Of a DNA stretch of 6,449 bases, positions 1 through 4,876 are shown piece after piece. Made by a program: the position numbers and the translations under genes. Source of the stretch: Anaerolineaceae bacterium (lineage in GTDB: Bacteria; Chloroflexota; Anaerolineae; Anaerolineales; Anaerolineaceae); assembly GCA_003448875.1 (NCBI GenBank), contig DLXG01000246.1:1-6449 (forward strand). Reading direction: 5' to 3'. The notes beneath the pieces are model-generated. The model was given only the letters and a program-made list of their open reading frames with translations. It was not told where the DNA came from and did no database searches. Position 1 is the first letter of the stretch. Each line of letters starts with the position of its first letter.

Positions 1-396
1 GATACTATCGCACTGCTTGGCCATGCTGGATTCGAGCAGTTTAATCGCTTCGACCACGATAACCGGTTGACTAGCCCGGCGGATGAGATAGTCAGCTCCC
101 TGACGCACCAGCGGGTGGATGATGCTTTCCAATTTGGCGAGCGCTTCGGGGTCACTGAACACAATTTTGCCCAGGCGCGCCCGGTCAATTTCGCCATCGG
201 GTTTTAGAACGTATTTGCCAAAGTAATCAACAACGGCTGGATAGCCGGGAGCACCTCTGGCGATCACGCGGTGTGCCAGCGCATCGGCATCAATACCATA
301 AGCGCCGAGATGCTCCAACATGCGGCGCACCACGCTTTTACCTGTGCCAATATTACCGGTCAGACCAATGACATACTTACCCGCCCAGTGGCTCAC
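1..396 (-). CDS. coaE: Dephospho-CoA kinase, N-terminal part (runs off left edge)
   Basis: Dephospho-CoA kinase is the cytoplasmic enzyme for the last step of coenzyme A synthesis: it phosphorylates the 3'-hydroxyl of dephospho-CoA with ATP. The 132 residues present begin at a GTG codon (394-396) preceded by AGGAGA at 401-406, a strong ribosome binding site. Visible family signatures are the Walker A loop GLTGNIGTGKS (residues 11-21), the DAD motif at 36-38 that precedes the CoA-binding helix, and IIHP at 92-95 in the lid region. The family is about 200 residues long, so roughly the last third lies outside the window. Where many CoaE proteins have a PLLFE-like segment this one reads EAIKLLES (116-123), which I associate with Chloroflexota homologues. 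It has its own promoter and is probably not part of the upstream membrane-protein cluster. Identification is secure; the frame is open to the window edge, so it is cut rather than broken. Confidence 0.95.
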   Translation of the reverse strand, partial: MSHWAGKYVIGLTGNIGTGKSVVRRMLEHLGAYGIDADALAHRVIARGAPGYPAVVDYFGKYVLKPDGEIDRARLGKIVFSDPEALAKLESIIHPLVRQGADYLIRRASQPVIVVEAIKLLESSMAKQCDSI

Positions 397-438
397 CCTG
401 TCTCCTGTTTGGTTCGAAATAGTATGGATACTGATTTC

Positions 439-467
439 ATTTTATCTTTGCGAGGCAAGAATGTCAA
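439..467 (-). promoter_or_regulatory. Sigma-70-type promoter for coaE
   Basis: Read on the minus strand there is a perfect -35 hexamer TTGACA (462-467), a 17-base spacer, and a -10 hexamer TAAAAT (439-444) that differs from consensus at one position. This predicts a start of transcription near 432, a leader of about 36 bases, and then the AGGAGA site and GTG start of coaE. It suggests constitutive housekeeping expression of coaE independent of the gene cluster upstream. The call rests on the hexamers and spacing alone. Confidence 0.8.
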
Positions 468-560
468 AGGAAATGAAGCACGACTCAGGCGGTTATGAAC
501 CTGTCGGTTTTCTATTGGCAGAGCGTGGGTTTTGGGTGGTTGTGTTGTGTCCCTTTGCAA

Positions 561-1433
561 TCAGGCTTTGGAGATGTTCCTGAATAGGGTAAATGTCAGG
601 CCCAAAGCAATCAGGCTGAGAAGCACAAAGGGAATTACATAAGCGGCGTATTCCTGTGGGGTGTGAATAATACCGTCCAAAGCCTGAACAACGCTCTGTC
701 CGGCCACAACCAGCCCGGTAAAGATGAGAAGGATGAGGATAATTGCTGCCATCCGAATACCTTGCGGTTTGCGTCGCCACAAATAAACACTGCTGAGATA
801 GATGGCAGGCAAAAGTATGCCCAAGTCAATCACATACGTGATTTCGGTGTGGTAGTGATCGAGATGGGCTGGCGGTTTTCCCTGTGTAAGGGAAGTGAGA
901 ATATCAGCCAGCCAGACCAGCAGCGAAAGCCCGCTGAAAGCACAGAAGCCAGCCAACAACCGATAGGGCATCGTTGCGCGAATGGCTTGAGCAAGCGCAG
1001 GAATCTCGATGGATTGGAACAATGGAATAAAACTAAACAGGCTTAATGAGAAACAACTAATATAAACAAGCAGCATCTCATTCCAGTACGCACCAAGGGC
1101 AAGGGAAGCGCTGTTATAGATAAAATAGGCCAGTACCCCGGCCAGGATTAATCTTGCTTTCAAACCCCCTTGCGAGGCAAGGCGGGCAGCAATCACGAGA
1201 ACGGGCACACCCACAAACAGTGTCACGGCATCGGTGCCGCGCAGGATGCCGGCTTTGAAGACACTATCGTGCCGGTACAAACCCTGCCCATAAAGGGAAA
1301 CCTGCTCCCCCTGCGGGGTTACAGCCGTTACGGTCTGAGTGGTTGTTGAAAGGAATAACCCAAAGGCTGAATAAATGCCGGCTAACAATGCGACCACATA
1401 AGAAGCCCAGACGGGAAAAAAGTTTTTGGACAT
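561..1433 (-). CDS. Uncharacterised 8-TM membrane protein (paralogue A)
   Basis: This is a 290-residue integral membrane protein of unknown function. I chose the ATG at 1433 (MSKNFFP) because GGAG lies 9 bases upstream (1443-1446). The longer reading frame, back to 1502, would overlap the preceding gene, whereas this start leaves a 4-base gap. Hydrophobic segments by eye are near residues 9-29, 68-86, 94-113, 118-140, 157-178, 199-219, 226-247 and 264-284. A polar stretch after the first helix contains GLYRHDSV (51-58), followed by DAVTLF (68-73). FSLSLF (128-133) and DLGILLP (203-209) are also shared with the protein at 2973-3827, so the two are clearly paralogues. I recall many unnamed homologues with this GLY..DSV region and an FSLSLF-like helix in Chloroflexota and other bacteria, but no assigned function. 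It is co-transcribed with the 6-TM gene upstream. I see no convincing terminator between it and coaE. Confidence 0.88.
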   Translation of the reverse strand: MSKNFFPVWASYVVALLAGIYSAFGLFLSTTTQTVTAVTPQGEQVSLYGQGLYRHDSVFKAGILRGTDAVTLFVGVPVLVIAARLASQGGLKARLILAGVLAYFIYNSASLALGAYWNEMLLVYISCFSLSLFSFIPLFQSIEIPALAQAIRATMPYRLLAGFCAFSGLSLLVWLADILTSLTQGKPPAHLDHYHTEITYVIDLGILLPAIYLSSVYLWRRKPQGIRMAAIILILLIFTGLVVAGQSVVQALDGIIHTPQEYAAYVIPFVLLSLIALGLTFTLFRNISKA

Positions 1434-1437
1434 GGCG

Positions 1438-1998
1438 TTATTCTCCAGGCGGTTGGCTGAATGGAAGAGAATTTTTCGGATTGAGGCGTAACCAAAGAGC
1501 AAATCCCACCATCAAAATGCCTCCAATCCAACCGGCGAGACTGAACAATGGTGGAGCATAAAGTCCAGTGATGATCCCTGAGACCACCATTAAAGCGGCC
1601 AGGAAGCCATATTCTTTCAAACCATAAAGGGTGATAAAGGGTAGATAATGTGAGCCTACCACAATTAATGCAGCCGGAAAGAACCACGTTTCTTTATAAA
1701 GGGTAGCAGCTCCCACCACGAGGAAGTTTATTGGAACCGTGAATGCAATTTGCGAGCCGAGATTCCACAAACTGTTTTCAGAACTGACTTTGGCAGGGCG
1801 ACCCATCAGCCGAACCAACAGTTGAGTGAGCGGAAAGATGAACATGCTACCGAAGAAGAGAGTTGCCATACCGGCAGGCGGTCTAACCCATGTTGCAATG
1901 GCTGCGGCAACCAGCCAGATTATTCCAGCAACCAGTTGTCCGGCGAAACCTCCCATAAAAGCGTAGCGCATTTCACGCTGGTAGTCTTTGATATTCAC
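1438..1998 (-). CDS. Uncharacterised 6-TM membrane protein
   Basis: This is a 186-residue very hydrophobic protein with about six membrane segments (near residues 17-37, 43-64, 81-100, 106-122, 130-147 and 152-171). The start is GTG at 1996-1998, with GGAG 10 bases upstream (2009-2012); an ATG just upstream is out of frame. The short polar N-terminus (DYQREMRYAF) followed by a G-rich first helix, and the segment GSHYLPFITLYG (115-126), recall a family of small bacterial membrane proteins that I believe is catalogued as a domain of unknown function (possibly DUF7010). I cannot verify that. It sits 4 bases before paralogue A and 197 bases after the CPBP gene, so it may be read through from the main cluster or have its own promoter. 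No catalytic residues stand out. That it is a real gene is well supported; its function is unknown. Confidence 0.85.
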   Translation of the reverse strand: MNIKDYQREMRYAFMGGFAGQLVAGIIWLVAAAIATWVRPPAGMATLFFGSMFIFPLTQLLVRLMGRPAKVSSENSLWNLGSQIAFTVPINFLVVGAATLYKETWFFPAALIVVGSHYLPFITLYGLKEYGFLAALMVVSGIITGLYAPPLFSLAGWIGGILMVGFALWLRLNPKNSLPFSQPPGE

Positions 1999-2195
1999 TT
2001 TGTTTCGTCTCCATTTATTATTGAATTTTTAGTTGTGTTAGAACTTAAAAAAGTTTCCATTGATGCCGGATTTCAGCAGAGCATTAGTAAAGGTATTCGT
2101 CCCGAGCGACTCACCCGGCAGGCGCGCAGGGCTAATCGCGGTCGAACGGTGGGGGGTGTATTGGTCATGCTGATTTTTTTCCTTTTGCTGAATTC
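1999..2195. other. 197-bp intergenic gap inside the gene cluster
   Basis: This non-coding stretch separates the CPBP gene from the 6-TM gene. The part next to the 6-TM gene (about 2000-2060) is A+T rich and holds a small perfect inverted repeat, AACTT/AAGTT with a four-base loop (2042-2055), plus the GGAG site for the GTG start. The middle part (about 2100-2160) is G+C rich. I found no convincing -35/-10 pair, no terminator with a T-tract and no tRNA. A 31-codon minus-strand frame (2073-2168, ATG preceded at some distance by AAAGGA) is arginine-rich, unlike its neighbours, and is probably not a gene. The gap may hold an internal promoter or a weak processing site, but neither is shown. Confidence 0.5.
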
Positions 2196-2963
2196 TCAGC
2201 CAAAAATCAATAAGAGAATCAGGCCGCTGGTGACGATCACTGCATTCAGAAGGTTATGGGCGAGGATGGGGCCGAGAATGCTCTTTGTGCGCAGAAAGAG
2301 AAAGGCGTAAAAAACACCGAAAAGCAGGCAGGTCAGTTGTTGAAGTGGATTGAAATAGGTGATCCTCAGTGCATTGAAGGCAAAGTTAATATGAGCAATC
2401 ATAAAAATCAGGGTGGCAATAGCGGTAGCGATGATTGCATTGCGTTTCTCGCTCAGGCCAGCACCATTACCGTAAAAAAGCAGAGGGGTCATCACCAGTG
2501 AACGAAAGAGCGGTTCCTCGCCCGTGCCGGAAAGCAAAATTTGGAAGGCGAAGTAACCGCCAAAATTTTGAGCATTCAACGGAAATTGAAACGATGTCAG
2601 GTTGTTGCCAGTGAGCACCAGCCATAATCCAAGGCTGATTTGCAGAACAAACCAGAACAGGCTGAAACGAATCACCCACCCAAGGGCATACCGCCACTGA
2701 TGGGTGTTAAAGCCGAAATCCGCAAACGGAATACGCCAACGGATTGAAACAATCCAGATCGCCAGCAGTGCGAATAACCCTTGAAAAATGTGATGGATAG
2801 ATATGTAGAGAAAACTTCCATCCGGGTCAAGAAATTTGAGAGCCTGATAAGCCGGCCTTGCGAGCAGGAAAGAAATTTCGCTGATGAAACGGGTGAGTAC
2901 CAGAAAACCAATGCCCAGCAAAACCAGAATGAGGTACGAGCGTGTTGAATGTTGTTTAAGCAT
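2196..2963 (-). CDS. CPBP-family intramembrane glutamic endopeptidase
   Basis: This 255-residue membrane protein belongs to the CPBP (CAAX protease and bacteriocin-processing; Abi/Rce1-like) family of intramembrane proteases. All family motifs are visible: EEPLFR (149-154), giving E149, E150 and R154; a helix FMIAH carrying H191; and HNLLN (236-240), giving H236 and N240. In Rce1-type enzymes the first glutamate acts with histidine to activate water. About seven or eight hydrophobic segments surround these. The residues expected for catalysis are all present, so it is probably active; bacterial substrates in this family are mostly unknown. ATG start at 2963, with TAAGAG just upstream as a modest ribosome binding site that overlaps the stop of the preceding gene (9 bases between genes). 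It follows a paralogous membrane-protein gene and a Tat flavodoxin gene, so its substrate may be a neighbour, but this is inference. Confidence 0.93.
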   Translation of the reverse strand: MLKQHSTRSYLILVLLGIGFLVLTRFISEISFLLARPAYQALKFLDPDGSFLYISIHHIFQGLFALLAIWIVSIRWRIPFADFGFNTHQWRYALGWVIRFSLFWFVLQISLGLWLVLTGNNLTSFQFPLNAQNFGGYFAFQILLSGTGEEPLFRSLVMTPLLFYGNGAGLSEKRNAIIATAIATLIFMIAHINFAFNALRITYFNPLQQLTCLLFGVFYAFLFLRTKSILGPILAHNLLNAVIVTSGLILLLIFG

Positions 2964-2972
2964 GATTAACTC

Positions 2973-3827
2973 TTAATCCACTACATTCTTAAGCAGAATG
3001 ATGGTGGTAATGATGCCGGCAAGTGCCATGCCGCTGAAAATCACCAGTTCCAGCGGGCTGATCGGGACTCCGACACGGGCCATGTTCAGGCCCATCAGGC
3101 TGACGGCGGTGCCAAGCGTCAAAAATTTGACCAGCCCAATGGAAGCCAACAGGTAACCCCATGGGCTGCGCCGCAGTAACAATACTGCCGAAAGGACACA
3201 CACCGGCACAACGATGCCCAGATCCATTGCCTGAATGAACATACTGGTCGTATTTTCGAGAGCGGGGACAGCGCCGGCTGTGAATGTTTGGGCAATGCGC
3301 CCCAGCCACGCCAGTGAAAGAAAGGCCGCAGCGAAAAATAGCAAACCGGCAATCCATTTACGCGGCAGTTTTTGAGAAAAACGTGCTGGTAAGGCATCCA
3401 CATCGAAGGACATCATACTTAAAACGAAAGCAAACAGGCTGAGGCTAAAAAGAGCAACATAGATCAGGAAAAAGGGATTGTAAGCAGCCCCGAAACTCAT
3501 CGTGATGTAGGTGTAGAGAATAAAGCCGAGCGTGCCGGTCAGAAGAAGCCTGCCCCGCAGAGAACCTTTTTGGGTAAGCCAGAAAGATACCCCCAGCAAG
3601 GGGAGAGCGAGGAAAAGGGTAATCGCGTCATTGGCCTGCATCTGGGCGGCAGAACTGACCGTATCCCAGTAGTACAGGCCGCGTGCGTTGATGGTCACTT
3701 CTTCCCCACGGAAATTAATCAGAGAGAAAGGTTTGCCGTCGGCAGGGTAAAGCCCGCCAACGGCAGCAACTAAAGCAAACAGCATGATCACCGGCACGAG
3801 AATACGTAAAGCGCGGTTCAATTTCAT
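2973..3827 (-). CDS. Uncharacterised 8-TM membrane protein (paralogue B)
   Basis: This is a 284-residue membrane protein of unknown function, paralogous to the product at 561-1433. Shared features in the same order are GLYYWDTV (50-57), DAITLF (67-72), a helix with FSLSLF (127-132), DLGIVVP (202-208) and an arginine pair followed by P.G (219-224). Predicted membrane segments by eye lie near residues 7-27, 65-84, 93-112, 117-138, 157-178, 199-219, 224-246 and 261-280. The loop between the first two helices, about 37 residues, carries the GLY..D motif and is probably extracytoplasmic if the N-terminus is inside. ATG start at 3827; GAGGG lies about 12 bases upstream, a long spacing. Only 8 bases separate it from the flavodoxin stop and 9 from the CPBP start, so it is surely in the same transcript. 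No redox, metal or catalytic motif is evident. Confidence 0.88.
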   Translation of the reverse strand: MKLNRALRILVPVIMLFALVAAVGGLYPADGKPFSLINFRGEEVTINARGLYYWDTVSSAAQMQANDAITLFLALPLLGVSFWLTQKGSLRGRLLLTGTLGFILYTYITMSFGAAYNPFFLIYVALFSLSLFAFVLSMMSFDVDALPARFSQKLPRKWIAGLLFFAAAFLSLAWLGRIAQTFTAGAVPALENTTSMFIQAMDLGIVVPVCVLSAVLLLRRSPWGYLLASIGLVKFLTLGTAVSLMGLNMARVGVPISPLELVIFSGMALAGIITTIILLKNVVD

Positions 3828-3835
3828 GTTCTTAT

Positions 3836-4483
3836 TTAACCCTCGTTAAAAACCGAGCCGGCAAAGGTTTGAATGGCGTTCCAATCGCGCAAATCTTCGT
3901 CTTTGGCTTTCATTGCATTTGAGATGAAGCGGTCAAGGAAAGACAGCTTGGCCAGTTCCATTTTGCCAAGGAAGTAGACTTCCTCAGCATGGGTGACCCA
4001 CTCGCGCACAGCATTCAAGTAGGCCTGTCGGTTCGTGCGGCTTTGCTCATCGTCTCCGCCATTTAGCATGTGAACAGTGAACAGGGCCAGCGGCAGTTTT
4101 TCAAGCAGACTGCGGTTTTCTTTGATAAAACTGACCATTTCAGGCAGCCAGCTGCCCATTCGGATGGGGCTGCCCAGAATGACTGCCTGATAGTCTGCGG
4201 GGTTGGGCTGTTTCTTGACCGGTAAAACATCCACGCTGAAACCCCGCTGAGAAAGGGTCTGACCGATTGTTGCGGCAATTTCGGCGGTTGAACCGGCTCG
4301 GGTCGAGTAAGCGACTAATACTTTTTTCATGGCGTTTTCCTTTTCTAAACTCAGGTCAGGTAATTCGATTTGCGGTTGTCGGGTGGCTGCGTACCCCAAA
4401 CCGGAGCAGGTGAAGGCGGTTGCTGCCAGCCCAATTCCGGCGATCTTCAAGAATTCGCGCCGGGAAACTTTTTTATCGTTCAT
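3836..4483 (-). CDS. Flavodoxin-fold protein with a Tat signal
   Basis: This 215-residue protein joins a twin-arginine export signal to a flavodoxin domain. The signal is SRREFLK (7-13) followed by a hydrophobic, alanine-rich stretch to about residue 33. C26 does not sit in a canonical lipobox. The domain begins near residue 53 with KKVLVAYS and the FMN-phosphate loop STRAGST (60-66), followed by ILGSPIRMGSW (102-112) and VHMLNGGD (137-144), which fit the isoalloxazine loops. It most resembles the HemG-like/flavodoxin-5 group of about 170 residues, which transfers electrons through FMN; the donor and acceptor here are unknown. The ATG at 4483 is strongly supported: GGAGG lies 7 bases upstream and the codon overlaps the upstream stop as ATGA, implying translational coupling. 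A second good start exists at M52 (4330). Flavodoxins are normally cytoplasmic, so an exported form would be unusual; Tat can export folded, cofactor-loaded proteins. Confidence 0.9.
   Translation of the reverse strand: MNDKKVSRREFLKIAGIGLAATAFTCSGLGYAATRQPQIELPDLSLEKENAMKKVLVAYSTRAGSTAEIAATIGQTLSQRGFSVDVLPVKKQPNPADYQAVILGSPIRMGSWLPEMVSFIKENRSLLEKLPLALFTVHMLNGGDDEQSRTNRQAYLNAVREWVTHAEEVYFLGKMELAKLSFLDRFISNAMKAKDEDLRDWNAIQTFAGSVFNEG
4328..4344 (-). promoter_or_regulatory. Internal ribosome binding site and second start in the flavodoxin gene
   Basis: In-frame ATG at 4328-4330 (residue 52) is preceded by AAGGA (4338-4342) at a 7-base spacing. It would give a 164-residue flavodoxin lacking the Tat signal and starting MKKVLVAYS, the typical beginning of a cytoplasmic flavodoxin. 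The nine bases AACGCCATG are identical to those at the start of paralogue A (1433). The AAGGA also encodes the residues EKE, so chance cannot be excluded. Confidence 0.5.
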
Positions 4484-4731
4484 TCTGTTCCCTCCATTTC
4501 GGATTGAAGTTCTACTGCCAGCACCGTTACACCGAGGTTGTGTAACTGGCGGATCAGCCCCACCATTCCGGCCTGATCGGTATGGATGTTTGAAAGGGTT
4601 GTTCTGCCTTCGCGGTAGGTGAGGGTAAAACCGGGTGCACAGTAATCCCGGATAAACTCCTCGTCCATAACCCCCTTGATGATGATGCGGTAACGATCCG
4701 AGTGCGGTTGAGTAAAGGCGTTATTATTCAT
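4480..4731 (-). CDS. Small conserved protein of unknown function, 83 aa
   Basis: This is a soluble 83-residue protein, ATG start at 4731, ending in a TGA that overlaps the flavodoxin start (ATGA, 4480-4483). The pattern of RYRIIIKG (14-21) near the N-terminus, a central TLS strand, and DQAGMVGLIRQLHNLGVTVL (52-71) resembles a widespread family of unnamed proteins of under 100 residues in Chloroflexota and Actinobacteria, where a DQA..G.L..I..LG segment is usual. The strand/strand/helix/strand order suggests a small alpha-beta sandwich, possibly ACT-like, but that is a guess from pattern. There is no signal peptide, membrane segment or cysteine cluster; the only cysteine is C31. As first gene after the intergenic palindrome and coupled to the flavodoxin, it could be a partner or a regulator of the module. 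Its ribosome binding site is poor (only AGG four bases upstream), which fits leaderless or weak initiation. Confidence 0.82.
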   Translation of the reverse strand: MNNNAFTQPHSDRYRIIIKGVMDEEFIRDYCAPGFTLTYREGRTTLSNIHTDQAGMVGLIRQLHNLGVTVLAVELQSEMEGTE

Positions 4732-4737
4732 ACGCCT

Positions 4738-4743
4738 AGTTTA
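4738..4743 (-). promoter_or_regulatory. Possible -10 element of the cluster promoter
   Basis: Minus-strand TAAACT matches the TATAAT consensus at four of six positions. It would start transcription near 4731, that is at the ATG of the 83-aa gene, giving a leaderless message. No good -35 hexamer lies 16-18 bases upstream, as expected if an activator bound at the palindrome 4763-4784 replaces that contact. Tentative. Confidence 0.3.
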
Positions 4744-4762
4744 GGACATTTTGTTGCAAAAT

Positions 4763-4784
4763 GGACTACATGGAGATGTAGTCC
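4763..4784. promoter_or_regulatory. Perfect 9+4+9 palindrome, candidate operator
   Basis: The arm GGACTACAT (4763-4771) and the arm ATGTAGTCC (4776-4784) are exact reverse complements around the spacer GGAG. The site lies between the LuxR/LAL regulator gene and the first gene of the cluster. Its centre (4773.5) is at about -42.5 from a start predicted at 4731, the position at which LuxR-type activator boxes typically overlap the -35 region. The most economical reading is a dimer binding site for the adjacent regulator. If transcription starts further upstream, it could instead form an RNA hairpin in the leader; it has no T-tract and so is not a simple terminator. Confidence 0.6.
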
Positions 4785-4797
4785 GGCGGTGAACAAG

Positions 4798-4830
4798 GAT
4801 GTAGTTTATTTCTTAAGCAACCGCTACATT
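4798..4830. promoter_or_regulatory. Additional ATGTAG/CTACAT half-sites
   Basis: Two further copies of the palindrome's core lie upstream of it in transcription direction: GATGTAGT at 4798-4805, an exact 8-base repeat of 4775-4782, and CTACATT at 4824-4830 in the opposite orientation. With the palindrome this makes four ATGTAG/CTACAT cores within 64 bases of non-coding DNA. Regulators of the MalT type bind several copies of a short box cooperatively, so clustered half-sites fit the neighbouring gene. Six-base cores also occur elsewhere in the window inside genes, so the clustering, rather than the motif alone, is the evidence. Confidence 0.4.
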
Positions 4831-4837
4831 CTTTTGT

Positions 4838-4871
4838 GCCCGCTGAATTTGCACTGGCCCACATTGCGGGC
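4838..4871. repeat. G+C-rich inverted repeat after the regulator gene
   Basis: GCCCGC (4838-4843) and GCGGGC (4866-4871) are perfect inverted copies with a 22-base loop. Within it GCCC (4857-4860) can pair instead with GGGC (4868-4871) to make a compact hairpin, extendable by two more pairs including one G-T. It begins 5 bases after the regulator stop codon (4877-4879) and may end or stabilise that transcript. There is no T-tract on the minus strand; TATTTTT follows the repeat on the plus strand, where no gene needs ending. It is therefore not a standard intrinsic terminator for the regulator. Confidence 0.4.
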
Positions 4872-4876
4872 TATTT

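Noticed and set aside
663..1046. Plus-strand 127-codon frame opposite paralogue A
   Set aside because: Low-complexity polar translation lying wholly opposite a clear membrane-protein gene; a shadow frame.
1434..1502. N-terminal extension of paralogue A to the upstream start at 1502
   Set aside because: It would overlap the 6-TM gene by 65 bases. The ATG at 1433 has GGAG at 9 bases and leads directly into the first membrane helix.
2073..2168. Minus-strand 31-codon ORF in the gap between the CPBP and 6-TM genes
   Set aside because: AAAGGA lies about 12 bases from the ATG, composition is arginine- and proline-rich without recognisable pattern, and there is no coupling to neighbours. Kept only as a remark in the intergenic entry.
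2187..2200. GCTGA/TCAGC hairpin at the end of the CPBP gene as an intrinsic terminator
   Set aside because: The stem is only 5 bp and is followed on the transcribed strand by A- and G-rich sequence instead of a T-tract.
1750..2310. Plus-strand 186-codon frame across the intergenic gap, with a protein-like stretch around 2035-2200
   Set aside because: It overlaps the ends of two well-supported minus-strand genes, has no ribosome binding site, and its hydrophobic stretch comes from a T-rich run. Treated as a shadow frame.
2980..2986. ACTACAT copy just upstream of the CPBP gene as another operator
   Set aside because: It lies within the coding end of paralogue B and stands alone; a 7-base match is expected about once by chance in a window of this size.
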